From contig JH720332.1 in assembly GCA_000231825.2 (NCBI GenBank), positions 191,451 through 255,450 of the forward strand: a stretch of 64,000 nt of DNA, in the 5' to 3' direction. The notes below the pieces were generated by a model. That model had not been told where the DNA came from, ran no database searches, and saw nothing but the letters and a program-made list of their open reading frames with translations. The translations under genes and the position numbers were made by a program. Source of the DNA: Tetrahymena elliotti 4EA. Lineage: Eukaryota > Ciliophora > Oligohymenophorea > Hymenostomatida > Tetrahymenidae. Below are positions 49,454 through 61,431 of the stretch, piece after piece; the first letter of the stretch is position 1, and every line of letters begins with the position of its first letter.

Positions 49454-52229
49454 ATGAATAGTTTTTTAGAAGATAGCATGCTTTCATCTATTAAGGTGAA
49501 GGGTTGTTAGAAAGATAAGGAAGTTAAATTTGGAGAAGCAGGAGGAGGTGGTGATGAAGATTAAAATGATTCCCATTAATTTAATCCTTTAAATTAGATA
49601 GCAAAAAATATAAGTTATCAAACTCGATAGGCTGAATCAGAAGTAGAAGATAATAGTAATAATGGCGAAATGAATAATGAAAATGACAGTAAACTCAAAA
49701 AACACTCTCATGTCTTTCTGAGTTCTGATAGATAGCCATAAATACATGAGAAATATTTAAGATAATACACAAAAGAGTATGGTTATTTATCAGATTCAAA
49801 TGATGATATATAGCACGAGGAAAGATCTCTTAGACTTTGTTAGTTTCTTCTACTATTAGATAATAGCCCAAGTAATTTATTTAGAGGCTTAAATGAAATT
49901 CAAGTCAAAAGGACAGACACATAGCAGCTATTAATGTATTCAAATATAGCTGAAATCAAAAAGAAGCTAAGTAACTCAGAGAAACTTGAAGAAATAGATA
50001 AAAATACTTCTGTAATACTTGATTCATACACAATTAATAATGTAGAAGGAGATTAATAGAATAAGAGCAACTTTAACATTCAATCAAACAGGTTAATTTT
50101 AGAAGATTGGCAGCAATTTAATATGCAAACATAGGATAAACCTCCAAAATTTATGAATAAGACCCACTCTATACTGAGAAGTCTTTCATTTAATGAGAAA
50201 GACTTGTAGTAAGACAAAAGTAATAAAAAATTTATTCGCTCCAACTCGTATGAGATATAAAGAAGTCTTACTTCCAAAGGGTTATTTTAATAAAAACAAA
50301 CCTTAAGAGTTTTTATCAATAAATTCATAAAAGAAAAAAGAAAATGTTTATAAGACAATAAAAATAAAAAAGAAGTGTTTTTTAAACTTAAAAGTATGAG
50401 AGAGTTAGATTACTCCTTAACAGAAAATAAAAAACAGATTCGCCGGGTCTCTCAATTTAAATTATAAGTAAAATTTTTCATTCAAACTAACCAGTTTAAT
50501 TTATTCAAAAATACTAGTCCAATTTGCAGCTCATCTCTCTTCTGGGACAACTTAAAATGATTTCCAGAGACACCATATTTCTTTAACAAATCGTGAGTTT
50601 TTTTTATCATTTTCAATTTAAGAAATTGTTTAAAGAGTTTTAGCTTTTTTGTTGATTTCTGCTAAATTTTATTTAACTTAACAATATAGAGATTTCATAT
50701 TCTTGAGCTGATTAATATTATAATTGATTTCTTAGAGATGCCTCCAATGCGGTTAATTAGTGAGTAATTTAAATAAATATATGATAAATTTGAGAATGTA
50801 GAAAGACACGTAAGAAATTAAATTAAAAAAACGCATTCATTTAATTAAATTAATTTCACAAAATAATAGATCTAGTCTAGAATTCATAGACCAAGGCATA
50901 GTGGGCTATCTCATAATAAATTAAGAGGAAATTAATAATATGATACAGATACCAAAAAATAAGGGGTCTTGAATCTGTCTTCTTCTTTGTCAATAACAGA
51001 TGATAATTTGTCTATAAGCGAGAATGATTATCGAACAAACAGCGAAAACAGCACACCAGTAGCTAAGTTTAATGATGGAACTGGAAAAAACTATTAAAAG
51101 AGTAAGTTCCACTAATCTAAAAGACTGAATGATCAAGACGGCACATAAAACACCTTAGATCCCCCCAATATTTTTAACTTTAATTAAACTGATTAATACA
51201 AACCTGATGAACTTGCTAACAAATAAGAAAAATAAAAAAAAGAAAAATAATTTGCCATGTAATTTGTTAAAAATTATGTTTAAAATTACTAATTAATTTA
51301 TTTTTATAAACAAAAAGTCTATTAGAGAAAATAAAAAATGTATTCAGTGAACTACTCTACATTTATAACTATTTTCGCATAACAGATTTAATTTATATGG
51401 AAGAGGAACATTCTACTCAATATATGTATTCGAGTACTCCAATGCGATCTTAAAAACTTAGCAAAGTACTCAAACTTGGAGAAACTATATTTAGTTCACA
51501 TAATATCCAAGACTATATTTAGTAAGGAAAAACATAAGAATTGATTGATTCACCTAGAGATAATGGTCAAAGTTAATTTATTTTTGAGGATATGAATAAC
51601 TCTCATAAAAAAAGTTAATCGATTCTGAACTCACCAAAAGAAAATTTGTACAGCGATGCCTAAGATAGCGTCAACTTAAGCAACACACCAGGAGGAGCAA
51701 TGCTTATGAGCGTCCAGTGTTAATCATAGTAAACTCCAAATAATAGAAATCTTTCAGATAGATTTTTGCCATTATATAATATTTTGAGATAAATAAAAAC
51801 TCTCGATTTGTTTTAAAAAGTTTTAGAAGATGAAGATAAAATTAAAAACATTGATATTTTAAGTAACTCTAGTTTAATTTATTTTTTATACTTAAGTAAA
51901 TGTTTTATTCAAAAATAGGAAAATTAGAAGATGTGCTATAAACGAAAGAAATAAATAGCAATCTTAGAATAAAAATGATAAGACTTAAAAACTTAATGAT
52001 TGCTGATGATTCTGATTTTTAGGAACTCTACTTAGTGATAAAAAATAAATATAATTAGTGGAAACTCAAAAGATGGTTTACTAATTATAAAAAAAGAAAA
52101 ACCTAATTGTAAAAAGCTTAACTCTTAGAAAATATGCAAAGTAAAAAAATTATTTGCAGAATTTGTGAAAAAGAAATTCTCATGACAAACTTGAAAAAGC
52201 ATTCACTGAATTGTAACTTTTTTTAATGA
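49454..52229 (+). CDS. 837-aa protein ending in a Rim15/IREH1-type C2HC zinc finger
   Basis: Exons 49454-50467, 50518-50592, 50690-51258, 51318-51862 and 51919-52229 keep phase and give 838 codons, stop TGA at 52227-52229. The N-terminal third is charged and disordered. The short exon 2 and start of exon 3 encode a helical segment (LQLISLLGQLKMISRDTIFL, then FHILELINIIIDFLEMP); further helices follow exon 4. The C-terminus holds CRICEKEILMTNLKKHSLNC, a CxxC-x12-HxxxxC zinc site. It is very like the CRICEEEV...H..xxC finger that lies N-terminal to the kinase domain in plant IREH1 and yeast Rim15. The finger ends five residues before the stop. A splice from 52214 (GT) into the next exon is conceivable, so this could be the front part of a longer kinase gene. 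Likely a regulatory or scaffold subunit of that kinase system. Confidence 0.75.
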
Positions 52230-52608
52230 TTTTTTTTTAATTGAATGAAAATTATTCAAAGTTTTTTGATTAATTTATTTACCTATAATTTAATAAAACT
52301 ATAAAAATAAATTATCATAAATTATTTTAATTTTCTTTTATCAGTTTTAAAGCAATAAAAATTCTTTAAATCCTTTTAATTTTTTAATGAAAATTCAAAG
52401 TTTTATAATAGATTTAATTTTTCTTGCTTATTTATTGATGATCGATTTTTAATTTATATCATTTATAATTAAAGGTAAACAGTTGAATGATTTAAATTAA
52501 TAGTTGAAAATTCAAATAAAAGAAATGAATTCATGTTTGTTTTACTTTTTTTAGTAGAACAGAGAACTTTAGGTTTAATACACTTTGATACAAAAGAATT
52601 TAGAAAAA
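52230..52608. other. Spacer between the C2HC gene and the next gene
   Basis: 380 nt, AT-rich. Includes a possible acceptor at about 52572 (CTTTAG) that would restore the last cysteine codon of the zinc finger but then reach a TGA near 52670; the simpler reading is an intergenic spacer. Confidence 0.5.
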
Positions 52609-55600
52609 ATGATATAAAACTAATAAATGCTTGTGGATTCTAGAAAGAATAAAAATATAATTAACAATACTGAAACTGATAGCTAAAGTTCATTAGATGG
52701 TACAAATCTTTTGAAAAGTGAGAGTGTTGTTAATCCGGAAAAAAGAAAATCCATTTACTTTTAAAGAAGGAATACTTGCGCTGTTTCACATACATTAAAT
52801 AAGTTTGGATTCTAAGCAAATAATATAAAAAATTTAGTTACAAATAAAAATTTAGACTCTGAAACATAAACAATAGTTGAAGATAAAGAAAAAGATGATA
52901 TAGATACTATGACATCTTTTAACAAAGATTTAAAAATAGCATCTAATAGTGATCATTAATCAAAAGAATAAACTTCAAATTAAATTATTGAAGAATAAAG
53001 TGAGTCCATTTAGCTATAAGTTATTAACAAACCAATTTACTAAAGTAAAAAATTAAGTAAAAATGCCTCTATTAATATCACTGAATAAGCAGAAGAAAGT
53101 GAAGACTATTTTTCAAGTTCTTAACCTAACTTTCACATTGCTGGCAAAAGTTCTGGGTCTATTAAATCTAATAATGACATCAAATCATAATAGGGAGATA
53201 AAATTATCAAAAAATTACCTGATATTGAAGAGGAAGAAATTTCCAGTCCAATGGTAAAAAAGGAGAAAATTCAAATAATTATTCATAAAAACTCTGAAAT
53301 ATAAGAAATCAGAGAATCCTTATTAAATTAAAAATCTGCTTCAAATTTAGACAAAAAAGATTTATCTTTTGAATATAAAAATTAAAATGCTTCTTGGTAC
53401 AGTGCTGGAAGCATTTTAGGTAAAACAAAATTAAGTGATTCAGATGAAAATTTAAGAGATAAGATCAATTCAAATCTTGCTCAAACATGTTCTGGTATTT
53501 TCAAATCAAGTTATAAAGAAGAAAATAGTAAAGAGAATGAGTCTTATTGTGAGGAAGAAAAATCTACCTAACCTAAAGTGAATGATTTGAAAATTAAACC
53601 TTCAAGCAGTAAATAGCTTAACTTAATTACACAAAATTCAGATGAATCTATTTCATTGAATTCAATTCAATTGTAGCTATCATGTAACAATAGATAAGTT
53701 TAATTTTTTGATCATTTTAGTAATGATGAAAGTGAAAATATCTTAAAGGAAATCCTTCACTAAACCAAATAAGATGAGGAATTAAATAAATAGCTTTAAA
53801 AATATTTAAATGATAAAAATGAAAATTGTGAGAAATTGATCTTTCTTAATGAAGAATAACAAAAAGTATTAGAAGGAGTGTTTTAAAAATTGAGTAATGA
53901 ACACAAAAATAAATTGCTTAATTTATTACCTATAATAAGTAATTAGGCTAGTGGAGAGAAAAATAGCATCAATTGGTTATAGAATATGTCAATGGATAAA
54001 TCTTTAAACTGTTGCAATGAAGAAACGATTTCACTAAATAAAGCTCATGATCATAATAGTATTCATCAAGTTTTGAGTTGCTTGAAGAATAAATAAAATT
54101 TCAATAGTAATCATCACTAGAAAGGAGATGAAGAAAAAGGAATGAATAATCATTTTCTAAGTAGATTGCATGTTCATTTTCCAGATATTCCACTTCAAAC
54201 TATTTAAGAACAAAAGATTGAAAATGAAAATTAAGATGGAAGTTGTAAACAAACTTAAAATAATGATGTTTAGAGCAATGGATTTTTGAATGAAGAAACT
54301 GAATAAATTAAATAATTTAATTATGGTTTTGGATATCATGATTTTTCAGTCACATCTTTGTCTTCATCATTAAGTGAGGTAGATTTAATGGTGGCTGATT
54401 TTTTTAAAAAAATTCAGATTAAAAATGAAAAGGAGAGAAATTTTATTCAGCAAATCGAGAAAGATTCCAAAAACAGCTCAGATGCTAATTTTCTTGGCAG
54501 TCAGTGGGTCTTTTCTTAAGAATTTTCCCCAAAAGGAAATAAATTTTGGTAATAGCACTCATGCTTTTAAGAAACTCTCAATTTCATTGATTCTAACTTG
54601 ATCTCAAACTAAATTTAATAAAAGCACTAACATATTGAAAATTAATTCATTGGTGATAAAGACAGCATTTAGCAAACAAATACTTACTCATAAAATGAAA
54701 AAATCTAAACGAAAGATCAAAATGAATGCAACATAGAAATAAAAAATTAAACTTTGGCTAATATAGAGAATAAAGAGCAGTCCAACATTGATCAAACTTA
54801 TAGTGAAAGTATAAATCTTATTTCTCTTAATTAAAATGTTATGAACCATGCAGTTTAAGACAAAAACTAACAAGAATCTACTTAAGTACTCCAAGATAAA
54901 GCCAAAAAAATAGCTTTATAGAGACTGGTTTCTATTGACTGCTCATCATAAAACTCTTCAAATTCTAATTTTTCAAATCAATTATCTAATAAATAAGTAG
55001 AAAGCTAATCAATATGCTTAAGCAAAAAAAGTATAAAAAACAGTCATTCAAACATTTAGAGTAGCAATTAATAGAAAAGCAATGGAGAAAAATCACCAGA
55101 AACTCCTTTAAGACCACCAAATCTATTTTAGTCTAGAAAATCTATTAGAATGAACACAATAGATATAGTGACTAATGAGTTGAATGATTGCTTTCATACA
55201 AGCAGTTAATCAATTAAAGAGAATTTTTTATGTAATGATATCATGTAATTAAGTGATGAGAAGTCAGGGAATTATAAGAATAAAGAGAAAAATGGATCTT
55301 CCTCTCCAAGATCTCCTTCAGGAAGTTAAGGAAATTCTAGCTTTTCTTAAGCTTAAGGTTTGATGAGATAAACATCTATGAGTAAAAGCTCACAGCAAAA
55401 GTCTATTTTTGGATAAAAATTTTGTAGATTAAAAAGTGAGAGCTTAAATTAATCCGATGATGATATGACTTAGTCTGAATATGTTGACTAAGTTCCTGAT
55501 CTCTCAACTTAAGTTTTAATAAAGTTTAGACATAATTAAAAAAAATAATATTTATAATCATAAGAAAATAATGATGAAAATTAAATAGATTATGATGAAA

Positions 55601-56082
55601 GCGATTTCTAATAAATAACTGACTAAGCTCATCAACAAATAAATACAGAAATTGGTAATACTTAATCAGATAATGCATAGAAAAGTTAACAGAGTAGTGA
55701 TAAATCTAATAAAAATAATAAAAAAAACAGTATCTCACTTATTAAGTTAAAAAAAACCCAAATAAATAATTATTTGGAAGGTGATCATAAAAGTGAGGAA
55801 AAGTTAGAAGCAGAAGATGTAAGCTATATTTCTAAATCTTCTTCCTCCTCTTCATCTGAGCCATCTTCTTCCCAATATGATAGTAGCAGTAGCAGTAATA
55901 ATGATAGTTTTTCTGATAATGATAGCCCCACCAATTAAAAAAAGAGTAAAATCTCTAAAACTCCTTAAACAAATCGCAGACAACTTTAAATCAAGAAATA
56001 AATAAGTAAACCAACATTTTTTACAATAAAAAACAAACATACTTTTGAGAGCTTTAAATCAAATTTCTTTTTAATATAATGA
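52609..56082 (+). CDS. Unknown 1157-aa Ser/Asn/Glu-rich disordered protein
   Basis: One uninterrupted frame of 1158 codons, ATG at 52609 (alternative ATG 52627), TGA at 56080-56082, no intron. It is rich in Ser, Asn, Lys, Glu and Gln with few hydrophobic clusters. Helical patches occur around residues 360-450 and at MVADFFKKIQIKNEKERNFI. A serine-run region near residues 1080-1105 (SKSSSSSSSEPSSSQ) resembles a heavily phosphorylated segment. SP/TP sites are frequent (SPETPLRPP), suggesting a phosphoprotein. No domain recognised. It lies between the C2HC gene and the AGC kinase gene, same strand, 380 and 252 nt apart. It might be the middle of one very large transcript, but its own ATG and TGA argue for a separate gene. 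Confidence 0.7.
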
Positions 56083-56334
56083 TATGGGATTTTTAACTAA
56101 ATATTTTAAATTTTAAATCAATGTAAATTTTATTCTACACATCAACATAAACTAAAGGGGTGGAGGGGTCTAATTTAAGAATTTGTAAAAAATAAAAATC
56201 ATTTTATTGAAACTAGGTCTCTTTAAAAAAATAAAGAATAAAATTTTTTTACAGTTTTATCCTCCTTTTAACTTGATTAAAATTTATAAAATAAACTTGG
56301 ATTTTAAAATGTTAAAGTAAAATATTAATTAAAA
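56083..56334. other. Short spacer with a G-rich patch
   Basis: 252 nt between two plus-strand genes, with GGGGTGGAGGGG at about 56157-56168. Probably 3' UTR plus promoter of the kinase gene. Confidence 0.5.
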
Positions 56335-59300
56335 ATGAATTATAATTTTTATAAATTAGAGAGTTAAAAGAAAGAGAGTATAATTGACAATAGCTTAAAA
56401 GCTAAAGAATTGAATTCACCTTTGACTCCAATACCTTAAAGAAGTTTGATGAGGAGATCAAGTTTACCTCTTCATTTGATTATGGATTTAAGAAATAATG
56501 GAAGTAAGTCTGAGATTTAAAAAGACATTGTTCAACTTTCTACTAACTTTGAAATAAAAATAAAATAACATGAAAAATACCAATGCCAAACAAAACTTAG
56601 AATAACGGATCTTGTATAGAGTCTTGGAAAAATTTTCATAGTTTAAGACTTCAAATCAACTGCTCAATGTATTTCTTTAGAACTAATTTAAAAATATTTT
56701 AAAATAATTTTATAAATTCAAGAAAAAATGCAATGCCTGACTGAAAATGAGAAAAGAATTGAATTTCTTTTAAAGAAATTATCTTTATGCACATTTAAAA
56801 ATAAAGTTTAGGAGATTGTGAAGTTGTTCAATGTAAGAATTAACCTAAAATTATTTTTATTAAATTTTCATTTTTTATTTAATAGGAAAGATACAAATTA
56901 ATTTAATAAATTGAACAAGTAGAGAAAGCAATATTGACTACAATTTATCATGAAAAGAAAAAAGAAACTGGAGAATAAAGTGATCATTCAGTTGATGACT
57001 CTGAACCTAAATCTCCAAAGATTATATAAAACAAAAGAAGGCTGGCAAGATCAGGAACTTTTAATGGAGCAAAGCATAATAATCTTAAAATAAGCTTGGA
57101 TCATAGGACATCTATTGATAGTATTTTATAGCATAAGTTTAATCATCCTCCTACATTCGAAAATAAAGAAACCAAACAAATTATAAATGAAATTACATCT
57201 TAAGAAGATCACTAAGACAGCTCAACCAGCCCATCAAGAAAAAGAAGTTCTGATTTAATTAAAAATAGAAAAATCAAAACACCCTAATAAGGAATCACTG
57301 AAAGAAGAAGTTCTCATCACAGAATTAATTTCGACAATATGCTCAGTCTACAAATCGAAAAAGAAGAAGATTAAAAAATTGAGATCCTAGATGAAATTCT
57401 TTACAAAAACTGTGGTTACAGCTCAGATGGTATTTTAGATAATCCCTATTCATCTTGTGCACACAAAGAAAAGCCAGACAAGGAGACTGAGTAAAATAAT
57501 TTACATTCTTTTGTTAAATAAATTCATTGAAACATTTTAGTTAAAGATTTTGCTTTTTATTAGGAAAAATAGTGTTGGAATCAAAGATTTTGACTTTTTA
57601 AAGCTTATAAGCAAAGGTGCTTTTGGCAGAGTTTGGCTTGTAAAGAAAAAAAATACTGAGGATATTTATGCAATGAAAATTGTTAATTTTGCAGAAAAGG
57701 TAAATAAATTTTGTTTATTTTATGTGTTTGAAGCAACATGTTGATTATTAAACATTTATTTAAAATTAATTTTAAAAGATGAATAAGAATCACTTGGATT
57801 CATTGAAAAAAGAAAATGAAATTTTGTCAAAAGTTCAGGGAGATTATGTAGTTAAGGCTGTTTATACTTTTACCCATGAATCATATATATGTTTTGTAAT
57901 GGAATACATGATAGGAGGGGATTTAGGATCAATAATATCTACTTATGGAGTTTTAGAAGAATCAGTAGCTAAATTTTACATTGCAGAAATAGTTTTGGCT
58001 ATTTATAATCTTCATTAAATAGGTAAATAATATTGATTTAGTTTATTGAATTAATAAAAAATGTTATTATCATATTTGAATTAAATATTTTGTTTATAAA
58101 AGGTATTATTCATCGTGATCTTAAACCAGATAATTTGCTGTTAGATAGTTAAGGCCATTTAAAATTAACTGATTTTGGTCTTTCTGATATGGGTTTGCAA
58201 AGGAGAAATAAAACAGCTAGTGAAAGAAAAAAAGAAAAACTTAAAATTTTCAACAATTTATAAAAAAATAACAAAGTATTTTAGAAGGTAATTTCATTAA
58301 AAGAATAAATTTAAAATGAATTAACTAGTTAATATTTTAACAGTTTGATGACAGAATTAATCAAAATGATAAGATAGATAAATAAAAAAAGCCAATTCGC
58401 CAAGAAATCCTAGAAATGAAAAAGAATGTGGATAGCTTAAATATATTAAGGCTTAATAATAAAAAATCAAAACCTGCTAATAGAATTATAGGTACTCCTG
58501 ATTATATTGCACCTGAAATATTAAATGGAGAAGGTCTTTAAAATCCTGCTATTGATTGGTGGAGTGTTGGTGTTATGCTATTTGAACTTTTAATAGGTAA
58601 TTCGTTTCTTTTGTCTTAGGAATAAGTTATTAAAAAAATTATTTAATTAAAAATAGGAATACCTCCATTTAATGATGATAGTGTTGAAAAGATTTTTGAT
58701 AATATCAAAGTAATATTTATTTTTTTAATAAAAATTTTGAATAATTTTATTTTCAAATAGAATTACAGAATAGCTTGGGATTAAATTCCTGTTGGAGATG
58801 GAGAAGATGAAGTTAGCCAAAAATCAGTCAATTTAATTAAAAAACTAATGCATCCTGATCCTAAATAGAGACTTGGCTCACAAGGAATACTTTAAATATA
58901 ATCCGATCCCTTCTTTGTAGGTATAGATTGGAGTAATTTGAAGAAAATGCCAGCACCAATTATTCCAGAAGTAAAAAACATCTTTGACACTAGCAATTTC
59001 GATAAAGACAAGGTCTATTAAGAAGGAGAGCAAATAGATCCTTTCTTTGGACTTCCAAAAGGAATAGAAACAGTAATTCATCTATCATTTATTTTTACTT
59101 ATTTCTTTAACAAATTTTTTGGTTATTGATTTAAATATTTTAAATTTTCATACAATTGTTTTATTTTTTAATTTTAAACATAATAAATTTATTTTTTAAC
59201 AAGGTCAATGAAGCTAAAAAGTTACTTGATAAAACTGGTTTTTCTGTAAAAAGATATGATGTCTTATTTGAAGAGAACCAAAAGCACATTGAGAAAGAGG

Positions 59301-59613
59301 AGATATAAATGTAATTAAATTTAGAGAGTAATTCTATTTTAAAGTTTTAATTTATTACAGTTAGAAAATGGTAAAACAACTCTAAGAATAAGAAAAAGAA
59401 ATAGAAAAGCTAGAAAACGAATGTGGAGCAGATGATAGTAGCGATGAAACAAATTTTCATGAAATAGATAATATTTTATCAAGAAAAAAGACCCTTTCTA
59501 ATTCTTCTTGCATAACCAAATCTTCTTCAAGCTGTCATAAAAAGAATAGTACTGATTTTAGTCCCTTTTTAGAAAGTACGATATCTAAAATAAAAGCATT
59601 TGAGCCATTATGA
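56335..59613 (+). CDS. AGC-family protein kinase of the Rim15/IREH1/Greatwall (MAST-related) group
   Basis: Ten exons (56335-56832, 56886-57490, 57564-57699, 57779-58022, 58103-58287, 58344-58596, 58657-58709, 58761-59072, 59204-59310, 59361-59613) sum to 882 codons. The N-terminal 370 residues are helical then Ser-rich. The catalytic domain starts at about 376: glycine loop GAFGRV (386-391), YAMK with Lys406, [16 protein letters not shown] (498-505, catalytic Asp500), DFG 518-520, GTPDY at 606 and APE 612-614, then [23 protein letters not shown] and APE are 92 residues apart, about 60 more than usual; such a spacer is the mark of Greatwall/Rim15/IREH kinases. An AGC C-tail follows ([18 protein letters not shown]). 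These kinases act in PP2A-B55 control, quiescence and nutrient response. All catalytic residues are present, so it should be active. Confidence 0.9.
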
Positions 59614-61431
59614 AATTGCATACGAAAAATAAACATTAAATTAACTAAACATAATTATAAAAACCAAATAAATTTCTAATTTAAGATGGTTTAACAGAAT
59701 AAACACAGAAAGAGAGAGACTAACTATTCAAAATAATAAATTTATTTTAATAAAAACAAACTAATTTAATATAAAATATTTCTTTTTAAAATAAACAAAA
59801 TATATTAAATGATTTCTTAAAATTATTTTTAAATTTAAAAACAAAAATTTAAACCTATAACAATATTATAATAATAATAATAATATATTTACTCAATAAC
59901 TTAAAATATATAATTTGTATATTTATTTTTCAGTAATCATCATAAACAAAAATCTTCAATACTTAACTTTAATTTTTCTCTATTTACTAATTTTCATCAG
60001 AAAAAGAATAAAATTAAAATTAAACTTTTCAAGACTTTTTTACCTTTTTACAATTCTTATATTACCAAATCAAATGCTAAGAGCAATTTAATTTCTTAAC
60101 AAGAATTTCTTGAAATATTGTAAATTCTCATCTATTAGTAGTATCTCTTTAAATCTTAAATGAAAACAAAATTTTTTTTTCTAATTAGTAACAAAAAATT
60201 AGATTTTAATCTTAGGCTGGTGGTAGTAAAATATGAGAATTTAAGGTATCTAATATATCTTAACATTTTTTAAATAAATTAATTTTATAAAAATATATTT
60301 AATTATAATATTGTTTTTAACGAATTTAATTAGATAAAAAATTAAGATAAAATATCAAGAATGAATGAAAATATTAAGAATCTTTTTTTATCTTGAATAG
60401 CATTAGTAATTATTCATTGATGAATTTTAAAAAAAAATTATTTAACAAAACTGTTGATAATTTAAATTAAAAGATTTCTCATGTAAAAAAGCTAATAACT
60501 TTTTAATTACTTTTAAAATAAAAAAATTTCTTTTGAATGGCTTTATTACTTTTCTGTAACTAAAATTAGTTTGAATGGATTTAATTAAAGATTTAAAATT
60601 CATCCAAATAAATATTGTAAAAATACATTTCAAAAAAGGATTGTTTGTGATGTTATTACAAGGTATTTTGATTAAAATAATGTTTTTCTAGTTAAAGTTT
60701 AGGTTATTTATTTTTTCACAAATGCTTTAATAATTTTACTATGAAAAGTTTTATAATTTGAATTATCAAGGATATTACGTAATGATAATTTAGAACATCA
60801 ATTGTTATCAAAAAAGCATACTTGAAGGCGTATTATTTTATATCAAGCATAATTCAGATAAACTTTAAGTTTTATGTAGATGCTTTTCTTGATTTATTTC
60901 TTTATGATGTTTAACTTTGTTAAGAAGACTCTTTTTCATGCAAAACCTAAGGAGATATGAAGATTATAGTGTGTTTTAACTGAAAGGAAAATTTTGTGTA
61001 AAATAGATAGCTTTTTCACTGATAGATGCTGCTAGATGATGAAATAGATTTTAAAAAATCTTTGAGTGAAATGAAAATATGTTAAATAATTTAAAGGAAG
61101 CATCAAATGATGAATTATAATGAGATGTCATCAGTTATTGCATCAAAACATTGAAATTGACTAAAGAAAGTGATGTAATTGTGATTAAGAAATTTAATAA
61201 ATAATTTGAATTTAAAAATTTAATTAAAGGTGTTGGTTATCAAAATTTGATGAGAAATAAGAAGAAGAGAAGGGAAGTTATATACAGAATATATAGACTG
61301 TGATTTTATATACACATTCGAAATAAGTCTTAAATAGCATGAGAATGGAGAATGGGAAAGTATTTTTATTTATATCATTTTTATAGCGTTTAAAATGGTT
61401 TAAAGAATCAAAAAAGTTTTCATGTTTTTAA
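59614..61431. other. Convergent intergenic region
   Basis: 1.8 kb between the kinase stop (plus) and the LRR gene stop (minus). AT-rich; a minus frame at 60442-60633 is short and featureless. Both 3' UTRs lie here; no other feature is supported. Confidence 0.55.
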
